DNA from: Lunularia cruciata
Taxonomy: Eukaryota > Streptophyta > Marchantiopsida > Lunulariales > Lunulariaceae
Direction of reading: 5' to 3'
DNA: 64,000 bases
NCBI GenBank assembly: GCA_948567375.1
Contig: OX419757.1
Coordinates: 25,662,732-25,726,731 of the forward strand
This document shows positions 44,839 to 57,600 of this stretch, piece by piece; position 1 is the first letter of the stretch, and each line of letters begins with the position of its first letter. The notes beneath the pieces were generated by a model, which searched no databases, was not told where the DNA came from, and was given only the letters and a program-made list of their open reading frames with translations. Position numbers and translations under genes: made by a program.

Positions 44839-45035
44839 GTGAGGTGTTCTTAATTTCAACTAAACTTGCTCCATTCTTTGTGATGTAACATTGAATTTGG
44901 ATATGTTTTGTAGTTTTAACTTGAACCCAAGATTATGGTGGGATGTCCTTAATTTCAATAGAGGTGGCTCTATTTTGGTGATGTAACATTGAATGTTGAT
45001 ATTTGTTGTCATTTTAACTTAAATGCAAGATTGAT
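44839..45035. repeat. Imperfect tandem duplication, ~103-bp period
   Basis: Two copies share TTAATTTCAA, GTGATGTAACATTGAAT, TTTTAACTT and AAGATT in the same order. They differ at many positions. Confidence 0.75.
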
Positions 45036-48000
45036 TTAAAAATAGTTATGATGTATGTTATGGAGATTGGTTATTTTTTTACAATAAAAAATTTAAAATT
45101 AAAACAATTAGTAGATCATTGACAACATTTCCATCATGATATATTTAGAATCATTGAATTTATTATGTGGTAAATCAAATGACAAATGTAGTTTTGAGTC
45201 CACCATGCATTATGATCACTAACAATTTTGGACCATTAAGACCAACCACGCAACCCTGAATTGAAGTGCGGGTAAATTGAAGTGTTGACAACGTCAGTGA
45301 GCAGGAGATAGTAACGAAAAGATACACTGAGAATTATAAGCATGTTACATGCAAAAGTTGACAGTATATAATAATAAACCGTCTACTTTTACTGATCTAG
45401 TCGAATTTAGATTTCTGAAATTAACAAGGACTATATCCACGTTCGACTTCTTCGCATATTAAATTATGTACATCGTCGACTTCACAACTATCTTCCACCT
45501 GAGGTTTGTGATCGCTTAACTACAAAGTTCATTCCCGTTTCCACCTACACAATGTACTTAACTTATCTCTATCTGTGGCACAAAAAATTGGAAGGATCAA
45601 AAGGCTTCTTTAACCAAGAGTTTTGATCTAGGGCACATATTAAGTTGACCTATGACACCCGTGCAAGATAGACAAAATCTTTCTTAGGGCTGCTCATAAC
45701 GATCACGAGGAGACTCTTGCGCAACCGTCAATTCAGCCGTGGCTCCTTGCATTCCGATACTACCGTACCTTTCGTAAATCACCTTTATTTTCCACCCGAC
45801 CCATGATCAAGATTTTCCTAACCACGCGTTTGTAGTTTCTGGAGTCTCCTTCAGTGCAGGATGAGTAGGTACTTGTTCGCGTTCTCACCTCCATGTGGGC
45901 AACTGACAACTTATCGTGGTGCCATCGACGATGCCAAATTCGGAGACGGCGATATCTACCTTTAGGTCATGAGTCATGAGACAAAAATTCAGGAATATAA
46001 AACAGAGTGCTATTTGTAAAGCGCTGGCCTTTGTTGTCATGCTTTGGAACCATCTTTCAAGTGAATGTTTTCCTGTTCGGATTCCACATCATGCATAATT
46101 GCCAAATGCAAAACGATTGAGCGTGGCCAACGAAGTGGTTTGGTTATGTGAGCTATCTTGGCCACTTGTATCGAGCTTTGATGACCGGTGCAAGCCACTG
46201 AGATGAGATTTGGCACACCCAAGCGTGTAAGAAGTCTGATAAGACTTGAGCTGGACAAATAGACGACAGGGTCCAGCTAACACGCAGGCGTGAGTCTTAT
46301 CGGCATGTACAAAGTTCCGAAGAAGATATTGCCGCAGGTATAGCTTCTTGTCCAGAGAGTAACTGTTCAACCATAAATGATACCATGGATTGTCTGTTAA
46401 AGTACTGGTGGAGACAAAGTCGACTAATATAACATAAAAGGACACAATTGACGACGAATCAATTGGCGCCGCAACAGCCCCTACTTATACCATCGAAATG
46501 ATCTCCCTTTTCTGTCCAGTATATCGTTCAAGGAAACAATGATTACTGTTATAAACAATGGAGAATCAAGTTACGAACAAATAAAAATATGAAGAGAAAA
46601 GGCGAGGTACACGATCAACCTGGAACAGCTCAACAGGGAATCAAGGCTAACTAAGATTTACTTAGGATCGAGAGTCACGATCACTATTCAAGACAAAGTG
46701 TGAAATAATGGATTCAATATCAGGGAATGAATTGAAACTGAAAGACCATCAACGAGTGTTTGGCGATATTTGACTCACGAAACAGGGATAGAGTGTTTAT
46801 CTTTGTACTAGTCGTCACTACAAGCACTCAATTAATTGCCCCATAAGCACCCACCCCTTACGTGAGCCAATAAATTGTATACTAGGAGCAGTACTGCCAG
46901 TTCCAGACCATGTGAAAAGGTGCCGGCGAGCATATGGAACTGCTGAACTTATCTCGGGCCGACTAAAGTAGACAAAAGTCGAGAAAACATCAGCAATAAA
47001 GTACAGAAACTCAAATGCATATATAGCAATCATGACTGGTGACTTCACCATCCAAATTGACACAACTTCTCTACTTGCACAACCCCATAACAGCGCAGGA
47101 AAAGACGAAAACGACCTCAGATTCTGTCCCGCTGCCATTGCAGCTCACACCGAGCTGCTGACCTCAACAAAACCGCAATAGAAAGTTAATTATTGCACAG
47201 TTTCCACTAGTTCAAGTGGAAACAGAAGTTGAACTTGTGGCCATTACTAGAGAAACGACTCAGCAAAATCCTCAACTTTACTAGGGGATATGCGACACTA
47301 ATCTTAAATAGACAACGCAGATGCTACCACAGCACTAGATATATACTAAGAACATTCCTAGTGGACTCACTTCATGTAGTGGAAACACATCGGCCGTATA
47401 CAACAAACACAAATCAGCGCTAACTACTGCGGTGGCTAAAGTCATAACAAGCTGCAAACATGCCAGTCTGAAGACTCTGATGGAAAGCATAGACATTAGA
47501 TTCTTCTAGTAAATACACAGCGGTGCTAAAGACATTAACGTACACCAGATGCAAGGTCAGTAAAACCAAGTTCTATCTAAAGAACAAACCTCATCAAGAG
47601 GGCTTACCTGGTCAGAAACACTTAAATGAGGGACAGCTGCCACCAAGAGAGAGTCTCCAGAGTGATGTCATCTGGCTCCATCCGTTCTTAGCATGTCACC
47701 CCCTTGAACCTCTGTTCACCGGTAACTCAAACTAGGATTTGCAGGCTTAATATCCCATCCCGACTACAGATTGAAACGGATCCAGACTTGACTATTCATG
47801 TGTATTATTTTACACTTGCACCAATCGCTAAAACAAGCCACTCTCCTTATTTGACCATTAGTGACTGCATATGATTCTACTGTGATCTACAGAAGCCTCA
47901 GGAACCTCTAGTTTTCGTCACACTTTAGAAGAAGATATTGAATACACCTCTTAAAAGCCTCAAGCACTGTAATCAAAGCACGAGATAAACATCTCAATCA

Positions 48001-48400
48001 AACATCCCATACCTGTACAGCAGAGTTAAACATTCAGTAGTGAGGAATCTTATCTTTGCAGTACGATTGCCAACATTTGCTATCCCCAGAAGAAACCATG
48101 TACTTCTAAGATAGCTGACACAAGTACAGAAGATCTCCAATGAAAATTTCGTTTCGCTAAATTTGGTTAGTTATCAACAATGTCTTCCAACAGAAGGGAT
48201 GCATTTTAATCGTTTCAAGCTGAAACAACCCGCAAAGAGAATAAGAGCTTGCAAAAATGACCATCAATTTCTCTAAAAAATGGCAGATATTCCGAATTTT
48301 TGATGGGTTTAGTGAGAGAGGTACTCGCGCAATCTGATTGCACGTAGTTAGCAAGTCTGATGGATAACTGCAAATCTGAAGGCCGATGCTCCACAACCTT
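45036..48400. other. Low-repeat region downstream of PRP40; no confident gene
   Basis: The composition is closer to genic DNA than to the transposon blocks. Two minus-strand frames (46089-46445, 118 codons; 46818-47138, 106 codons, with a hydrophobic stretch VMIAIYAFEFLYFIADVF) have no recognisable homology and no clear splice context, so they are not called as genes. The stretch just below 48539 should be PRP40 3' UTR. Confidence 0.5.
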
Positions 48401-48538
48401 AACTCTAGCTAATAACAGTTTTCTATAACCTTTGCTACTGATGCTGATCCACTGTAAGGTGGAAACCAAAAGAAATATGAGTGTGGGAGGCTCAAGAACA
48501 AACACACAGAAAGAGGTGGATTTTTGGGACAGGAGGGC

Positions 48539-48673
48539 CTATCGGATTTCGCCATCCTCTCCAAGTTCTCCATCCTCCAACTCCTCTGCAGCACCATTTC
48601 TCCTTGTTCCATCACGATCCCGCCTATGCCGCTTATGTTTGGCCTCACTATCTGACCCTGACTCATGGCCATG
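48539..48673 (-). CDS. PRP40: PRP40 last coding exon
   Basis: 44 codons and [22 protein letters not shown] to [12 protein letters not shown]. The acceptor is again a tandem GAGCAG. With the upstream AG the exon gains a Gln and would start at 48676. Confidence 0.9.
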   Translation of the reverse strand, partial: HGHESGSDSEAKHKRHRRDRDGTRRNGAAEELEDGELGEDGEIR

Positions 48674-51600
48674 CTGCTCATAAATACAATCCATCCCAGA
48701 AAACAAACAAAGACAGGAAAAAATGTTACATCAATTTTATTGATGCTCTTGATGACTTTCTGTGAGTTTCCAATCTTTAAGTAGGGGAAGTGATTTGGAT
48801 ACGACCAGCTCCAGGTCAGCATGGCCAAAGAGGGTTGGGTAGTTATGCCTGTCACTGGGAGGACAAAACGCAAATTCAGTGTCTACACTTACTGCTACAT
48901 AAATGAGATACTGCTAGCTTCTGGCCTTGAACTAGAACCAAGATCAGGAGTATTCCGGTACCCTTATATCAATCGTTCTTTCTCATACCTTCCTAGATGA
49001 CTTCTTGTGGTCAATGCCATGCCTGCGAGACCTTTTGGATTCCTCCTTGTCTTCCCTGTCTGAACCCGCATCCTCACTGCTACTCCTGTGGCGTTTCCTG
49101 TATTTCTTATCCTTGTCTCTCTCTCGATCCCTGTCCTTTTCCCTTTCCTTGTCTTTCTTCTTTTCTTCTTTTTGGACATGATTGTTGGGAGTTTCGCTAA
49201 CGTCGTGGACCACCTCTTTCTCCCGTTTTGACTTCTCTTTATCTTTGTCTTTATCCTTCTCTCGCTCACGGTCTTTGTCCTTCTCCTTCTCTTTCTCCTT
49301 CCGCCTCTCCCTTTCTTTCTCCTTCTCCTTCTCCTTCTCTTTCTCCTTCTCCTTCTTTGCCTGATTATTCGAAGAGGAAGAGATAGAAAATTATTTGCGA
49401 GAATATAGTGAATTAGTGAATATGGGACAATCAACTTCGGTTCAGACGACAGGAAATCGAGATCTTCGTATGAACAGTACGTATCGGAAGATTAGAGTAG
49501 GAGTAAATCTTATAAAACTAGCAATTATTTCCATAATAGAGCGGAGGAAGTGATAAGGAATTCAAATTATCCCCGTGGATAACCATCTCATAGCTACGTT
49601 CCGAGTAAAATGACTAGTACTTGATGAGAGCAATAAGAAAAAACTTGGCGGAAAATCACCCCATTTTTTTGAGGTACTTCGATGCCCACCTTCTCCTCCT
49701 TCTCACGTTTCCGGTCTTTATCCTTTGCTCTCTGCTGAAGGTGAGTAATATAATCCTCGACAACTTTCTTTCGAGCGGATTCGTCACTTAAAGCCCTGTA
49801 CAGAGACAACACGACTCGACTTGAGTTCTCTCGGACACCTCTTTTGATTGCTGGCTTACAACGTAGTATGCTTTTACGCTAAAAGGACTCGCTCTTTCAC
49901 CTGAATTCTGGAGCATCCTCAAGCGTTGGTCTGCATTCTTCCCACTTTGAAGAAGCGTTTACTTGCTGCAAGTAAATAAAAGAATGAGACACTTAGTCAA
50001 TGGTTTCCAGTACATGATATCTCTATTATATCCAATGCCATAGTCACTCCTATCAATTTACGGTACAAATTTGAGCAGTATCTTACGCTACCTTCATAGA
50101 TCTGAGCAGATCTGTAAGATCATCTATCATTCGTCGTTTCTTCTTGGCTTCCTTCTCATCCTTCTCCTTGGCTCTCTCCAGTAAATCGTCAAACATGAGC
50201 TTCATGAAGGCACCGACACACAAAAGGCCACAATCAAGTACATGTCAATGGAAAACATATAGCTCAAATTCAGCATAATGGGAATATTTACTTGACTTCC
50301 GCATGGAAGTACATAGGAGAACGACGGCAATCACTGACTGATAATACAACCCAAGAATACAGGATCAACTCTTCGTGAGGAAGTTCTCGCTTCAACCAAA
50401 ATGGTTTCTCGAGCAGCTTCCTTCGAAATTTGTTGGTCTGTAACAGAATCCAGATCGATGCCAGAGCCACAAGTACTTGAACACGATCTTTGAGTTATGC
50501 TAGTTAATGTTTAGAAGAGGCGACTATTATAAATAAAAAAGAAGAGTCAGGGAACGAGGTTCTTGTACTTCCAACTTGAAATTTAAACACTCTTTAACTT
50601 TTACAATACATACACTCGTAAAACCATGTACAGTGGGCAAGCCAAGGTTAAGGTTTGAAAGCAATGTGGAAACAACAGTTTCCAGAGTAACCTTAACCTG
50701 CCTTAAAAACTATCCAGTTATGATGCTAATTACTCCGGTTTCAGTCTATCCAAGAATTTATTGGAGACAGATACCTACCAGTTTACCTTAGCCCCATTCA
50801 AGTTACTGCCTAGCGGCTGGGGCTCACAACCACTCACAAGGAGCTGCCCCAACCAGCCGCTCCAGTTATAAAACCATCGTCAAGCTACACCATCTTGCCG
50901 CCCGAGGGATTGACACACTTAGCCAGCAACCAGCATACATTCATGGTTACATAATCACTAACCTTAAGGTTTGGTTCAGCTATCGCCTCCAAGTCACCTG
51001 CTTCAGCAATTGCAGTCTTGAACTTGTCGAAGCTCCATGTTGACGTCACGGAAATCTATAAGGAGAAATAAATGTAAGTAAATCCGGAGGTTGGAGTCAC
51101 TTCACTTTATTAATTGTACAAACGTTGAAGAAGGATGATATTTACCTTCCCTGCTTTCATCGCATCCTTCGCCCGCACTTTGTCCTCGTGATACTGTCCA
51201 GAAAAGTCCGAACTCATAGTTTGGGATTATGCAAGCGAGTGAAACTTTTGAACAAAACAGGATACTTCCTGATCCAATAGTAAGATATTTGCGCACAAAA
51301 GAACCATAAGCATGACAACAAACTAGGAGCTTAGATTAAAACCGCACGTCAAGTAGACAATGGAACTTTCAGACTCTGTGACCTTAAAGTTACGACGTAC
51401 ACGACCAGTTTACCAGTTTGTCGTTTATTTCTAAAGTTTGCGAGCTCGAAGACTTGCCAATTTGATACTTGAAAACCCTTTCTAGAGTCATATCCTCAAC
51501 GAGATTTCGCCAAAGATGCAATCTTCTCAATCAACGAAGCAAGAGTCAAACTAGAGAAAGTATCCAATTCCCTCCAACCTCCATATATTGCGGAATAATA

Positions 51601-54600
51601 TTTTGGCTAAGTACAAACGCAGACCTGCTTGTCAAGTTCCTCCGCAAAATCTTCAAACAGTTCCTTCGGAGTGGAACCAGAGGTGTTCACGGCGACAGCT
51701 TGGTACTCTACATGATCCTTGACCTGCGGGTATGGATATTGGAGGACAGAAGCCGTTTGAGGAACGGGAGATCCAGAACTCATTAAATGCATATGACGTG
51801 CAGATGACATGGCAATAAAATGAAAGCAGAACTGACTGAAAAATACATGCGAAAAGGAGATGAAATGCACAAATGGCACATATTATCAAGCATCGACCAC
51901 ATATAACTACATGTAGAGAATCTGTCAACCAATGTGTACTGGGAAAACGACGAGTCAACTCATATAAAGAAGTCGCGACCTGGGGGTATATAGGAGTTAG
52001 TTCCTGGAATCACATAAACTACGTAAGGGTGTCCAAAACCAACTATCGAGTACTCGGTTTCTCACACGATTATCATCCTGGCAACACATATATTGCGTAT
52101 TTGAATATCGGCCCCGTTCGTTAGAGCACAGTTCTATTCCCAAGTAAGCTGGACTACACACTACACTGTGAACAAGGTGTGAACCTAGCAACAAGGCAAT
52201 ATCAGACAGGTGTGGAAAGAAGACAAGTAAAAGAACAAGCTAAAATTATCTTGCAACCAAGATGCACGAATTCACTGGGTAATACCTTGACAAGGTAATC
52301 TCTCCATTGTGTGCGCGCATTCAGAATCCCAGCACCTTTGTGCTCTTCCATCAAACTGCGGAAATCGTCACGATTCTTCCGTTCTTTGCGGCGCAGTTGT
52401 TCCTTCATAACATATGTGACAATATCTCAATAATGAACGCACATGTTAATAGAATGTGGAAACAGTGCAGAATAAAACGGCTAGAATAGTAAACAGAAAT
52501 CGAGAAGAAGAAAGGTCAATAAAAGATAGACAAGCGGTTCAGAATCCTTGACAGCCAAAATCTACATAAGTAACATTCTGTGGTATCTACATAAAGAACA
52601 TGCTCTTGGGATTGGTTGACTTCGCTCTAAATTAGCTACTAAGCCTCGCAAGCCTAGCCTAACCCATATCTCAAAAAGCTCCAACTCCGATTTGGACCAG
52701 CGGTCCGGCAGGTCTATTGAGTTTACTGTGATATATGAATAATGTTCGCAGAACGGGGGATCCAAACTACTTTGATATATACGTATACGAGAACTACTTT
52801 GATATATGACAGATACCTTCTGGAGTTTCTTCTCTTCTTCTTCCTCCTTCTCCAAGTCGCGAATGTACTCCTGACAAGACAAAAGGACATTTCACGAATC
52901 TCAAAATTCATGCAGGTTGTTGGGCTATGTACTCCACATAGATATCCAGCTTTCGTGTCAAAAGGCTCGATATTGAACTCAAGATAATTGAGGCAAAGAA
53001 AAAGTTGTTGCAGAGTTTGAGAAATTTAAGCTAGAAAAAACCAGAATGTCACAAAGGATACTGGCATTCTGAAACTGAACAATTTGATCTGTACGTATTT
53101 GATCAACCGAAAAAATAAATGTGGCATTTCGGCAATACCAGGGACAGAGCAGAACACAACGAATTTGCGGTATGTAAAAAGCATATTGTATTGCAGTACA
53201 AGTAATGGGCAATGAGGTACCTGGAATGTCTCCAAACGATCAATCTTGTCTAAACGAGAGCACCGTTCATCGTCTTCTAGCCTGTCCTGTACCTTTCTCC
53301 ATTGTGTATTTGCCTGCATGTATCGGTTGAACAGTTAGTCTCCTTACCGGAACCAGAGCACAACTGCCACTAAATACAAGAGGTTATCTGATTGCCACCA
53401 CACACTTGACATTGGCTTACATCCAACCTTGTTTCAATTCACATCTCGTACCTTGATAAAATCACAAGACTCTAAAAAAGTTCGATACTCGGCTAGGTTC
53501 TTCTTTCTTTCTTCGCGTGCCTTCTCACGTTCCTGAAACAATCAGTTGGCACAAAATGTGTTTGTTCATGATTTACCGGATATGGGAAGATGAGAGCAGA
53601 AGCGTTCGAGGAACGGGGAATCCAGAACTCATTAAATGCATATAAAGCGCAGATGAAATGTAAATCGATGATAAGGAGAAATGAGGACAGAAGCCTTCCT
53701 ATGAACGGGAGATTCAGAACTCATTGAATGCAAATGAGATGCAAGATATGTAATGTATAGCGAATATATGATCGAATGATAGCATAAATAAACGTAACCT
53801 GGAAACATATCACGAGTAATACCTATATACAAGTAGCATGCATCGAAAAAGCGGAAACAGAACAACAGTGCATGTAGAGAAAAATGTCAACAGGAAAAGG
53901 GACAACTTAGACGACGATATAGAGAAATGAGGACAGAAGCTGTTCTAAGATCCAGAACTCATTGAATGCAAATTAGATGCAGGATATATTGGTAAATGAG
54001 AGCAGAAGCCGTTCGGGGAACGGGTTATCCAGAACTCATGAAGTGCACAAGTGCACATATTCGATAAACAACATTTACATGAATGACAGTGCTAGTGTAG
54101 TATGAAAGCTTGAATGCAAAATGCATCGAAAATAACCTGCAGCAAAAGTATAGGTGCAAAAAAGTAACCTGTAGCTAAGGCATAAGTGCAAGAAATTGAG
54201 AACACAGAACTGCTAATGGACAATAACGAACTTGAAATCGAGAGCAGCTACGCCAACGTTGAAATCGAGAGCAGCAAGGCCAACGCGAGCGTGGGTTAGA
54301 GAGCTTGATGTAAGAGTTCACCAATAAAAAATAATGAAGTCAGAGAGCAGCAATGCAACCAAAAGCGAGAGGCATAGGAAACGTGCTATGTGCTGTAAGA
54401 GCCCACCAGGATGCAGTGCGTGGATGAAGCGAGAGGAATAGAAAACTTGCTATAAGAGCCCACCAGGATACAGTGCGCAGATGAAGATGAAGAACATGGG
54501 ATGGAGTGGGGGAGGAACACAGGAAACAGTAGAGAGCGAGGCAGGAAGCAGTCAGAGAGCGAGGCAGGAAGCAGTCAGAGAGCGAATGGAAAAGACTAGG

Positions 54601-57600
54601 GAGTGAAATAGTATGGATGTAGATGTGTGGATGTAGCAAGCATTTCGCGATTATGGCAGCAGAAACGGGTAGAAATGTAAGAGTGTAACATAGCGATGCG
54701 TAAGAGGACAGGATAAAGTATATCACTCCCAGTGCTATGGACACTGGAGTCCGGATACGCTAAACAACTGAAGGAAGCAGAAGGCGGCCATAGTAAACCT
54801 CCACGATAACACCAACGACTTCATCAGTGCCTCACGCAGTGCCGAAGTAGCTGAACAATTGTCAGTACTCCTCGTCCTGAGTTTCTGCTCGAAAACTCAT
54901 GAGTGCCAAGGCAGGATGCAGGATATATCGGTATACGAGAACAGAAGCCGTTCCCAGAACAGGATGCAGGATGCAGGATATATAGGTATACGAGATGCAT
55001 ATATAGGTATACGAGATGCAGGATATATAGGTATAGGTATAGATTAGATGCAGGATATATAGGTATACGAGAACAGATGCCGTTCTGGGAACGGGTTATC
55101 CAGAACTCATGAGGTGCACATGATCGATAAGCAAAATGTACATAATTGACAATGCTAGAATAGTGAGAAATCCATAAGGTAGAATGCATCGAATGTAACT
55201 TGAAGCAAAGCCATAATTGAAACAAGTTGAGAATAACATATGGCTAACAGACTAGTAAACCACCATGAAATTGAGAACTCTATGCAAACAACTGCAAGAA
55301 ATAGGTAACGCTATGTAAAAGACTGCCAGTAAGCAGTGCATGACCGATAAAAATAAAAAACTTGGGCTGGAGTCGGGTAGGAACACTGTGTACACAAGAG
55401 GTCCCATGAATCAGGCAAAGAGCGAAGGAAAAATAATAGGGAGGGAATTAGCTGGGGAATGGAGGAGTGGAACAATTCGAGAGCTATAGGATGGTGTGGC
55501 TGCAGAAACCTGTCGAAGTGTAACAGGGTAACGAGAGCGAAGCGAAAAAGGACAGGATATAAAGTATATCACAACAAGCGCTCTGGACGCTTGAGTCCTG
55601 AGACGCTAAACAGCAAAGGGGAAGCAGAAGGCGGCCATAGTAAACCTTCACGAAAACACTTGCAACTTCATCAGTGCCTCACGCAGTGCCGAAGTAGCTG
55701 AGCAATTGTCAGCACCCCTCATACCGAGTTTCTGCTCGAAACTCATGAGTGCCAAGGCAAACTCGGTTGCTCCCCTAAAGTACCGCTCAAAAGTAATGGG
55801 AATGTCAAAAAGAACAGAGGTGGAAGTGTGGAAAGCAAGGGCAAGCAAAAGTGCAGGCATGCACTTAAGCACTGGAGTCTTAGCCACATAATGAGGATCA
55901 GTCCAGAAAGAAAAGGATCCATATGAGTAAGATGAGGGAAGAAAGCGAGACATACCTGACGGATCCCTGAAATCACAAACATTCATTAGTAGAGAGAAAG
56001 TCCAGGACACAACAATGAGAAAGAGTCAAGCAGAGGTTCGCTAGTGATACAAGAGTGGAGCAAGAGAACTTCAGCGCTGCACGGGAAGGGGATGAGTCAA
56101 CTGAAGCGGGAAAAGCAGAGATGAAGTGAATGAAGGTGAAGGTGACGTATACAGTATATATAGGTATATATATGGATTCAGAAGTCAAGAAGGACTCCCA
56201 AACAACAATATGGTATACAGGCCTCCAGGATGCAGGATATATATTCAGACATGAAAGCAGAAGCCGTTCGAGAAACGGGGGATCCAGAACTCATTACGTG
56301 CAAATGGTGTGCATATGAAATGTAAACATGATGTGTGCAAATCGAGATGAGTAATGAAACCCTAAATCAGGTAAAGAACCCAACAGATTAAATGCGAGAT
56401 TAAGCAAGATGCAAGATATATATAGGTATACAAGAACAGATGCCGTTCTGGGAACAGGTTATCCAGAACTCAAGAGTTGCAAACGATCGTGAAGCAAGAT
56501 GTACATGGTACGCAGCGCTAGAGTAGTATGAAATCCCTAAGTTAGAATGCATCGAAGGTATCCGACAGCAATGGCATAATCGAAGCAAACCTATTGCAAG
56601 ATGCAAGATAAGCAAGATGCAAGATATATATAGGTATACAAGAACAGATGCCGTTCTGGGAACAGGTTATCCAGAACTCATGAGTTGCAAACGATCGTGA
56701 AGCAAGATGTACATGGTACGCAATGCTAGAGTAGTATGAAATCCCTAAGTTAGAATGCATCGAAGGTCTCCGACAGCAATGGCATAATCGAAGCAAACCT
56801 ATTGGAACAACTACATATATAGAGAAGAAACATCAGCAAATGAAAGGCGAAGTAAATGTCATTGAGAAACCAGTAGATAGCAATACACATATTTGAGGGG
56901 CAGCCATCAAAGAAGCGGATGCCGACCTCCCACATCAGAAGCGAAAAAATACATCAGGAATAAACGGCCAACTTAAACGGATGGAGAAAAACTGGTATCA
57001 AGAGACAAGAAGTATTTTACAGATGTAAATATCACGGGTCAAGGAAGATCGGAGTCAGGAAACAACAATCGTGGAAGGTGTAGGAGAAAGAGCACGGGAA
57101 GGAGAATATATCACGGGGCAAGGAAGATCTTTGTCAGGAAACGAAAGTCGTGGAAGGTGTAGGAGAAAGAGCACTGGAAGAAGAAATCGCTCAGAGAACG
57201 AGGGAAGATATATAATGTATACAAGATTGCAAACATCTGATAGAATGATAGCATAAAGAAACGTAATGTGGAAACATATCAAGAGTAACGCCAATATACA
57301 AGTAGCATGCATCCAAAAAGCGGAAGCAGAACAACAGTGCATGTAGAGAAAAACGTCAAACAGGAAAAGCGACGACTTGACAAGCCAGACGAGAAAGATT
57401 AAGATAAATTGAAGTCGAGAATCAATGTAGAAGCCTGGAAATCGAAAGTCGTGGAAGGTCCGTGCGTCAACCCGAGAGTATGAAATCGCTCAGGGAACGA
57501 GGGAGTAGAGCGAAGCGTTAGAGGACAGGATATAGATAATATCGCTGCATGTGCTGTGGACACATCGAGTCCTAAATGAGGACAGAAATCGACGATATTT

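Noticed and set aside
46818..47138. 106-codon frame with hydrophobic segment
   Set aside because: Possible small protein, but with no homology, codon or splice evidence; reported only in the spacer description.
48432..48765. Two plus-strand frames over the last PRP40 exon
   Set aside because: Antisense to a well-supported exon.
48964..49434. Arg/Lys-rich 156-codon minus frame
   Set aside because: Out-of-frame reading of the PRP40 charged-tail exon. The supported frame gives the KEKEKE and [10 protein letters not shown] sequence and joins neighbouring exons.
54340..54744. 134-codon minus frame and similar frames across 54-63 kb
   Set aside because: Readings through intron repeats; recurring phrases such as SSGSP and NEFWI are translations of the hairpin unit.
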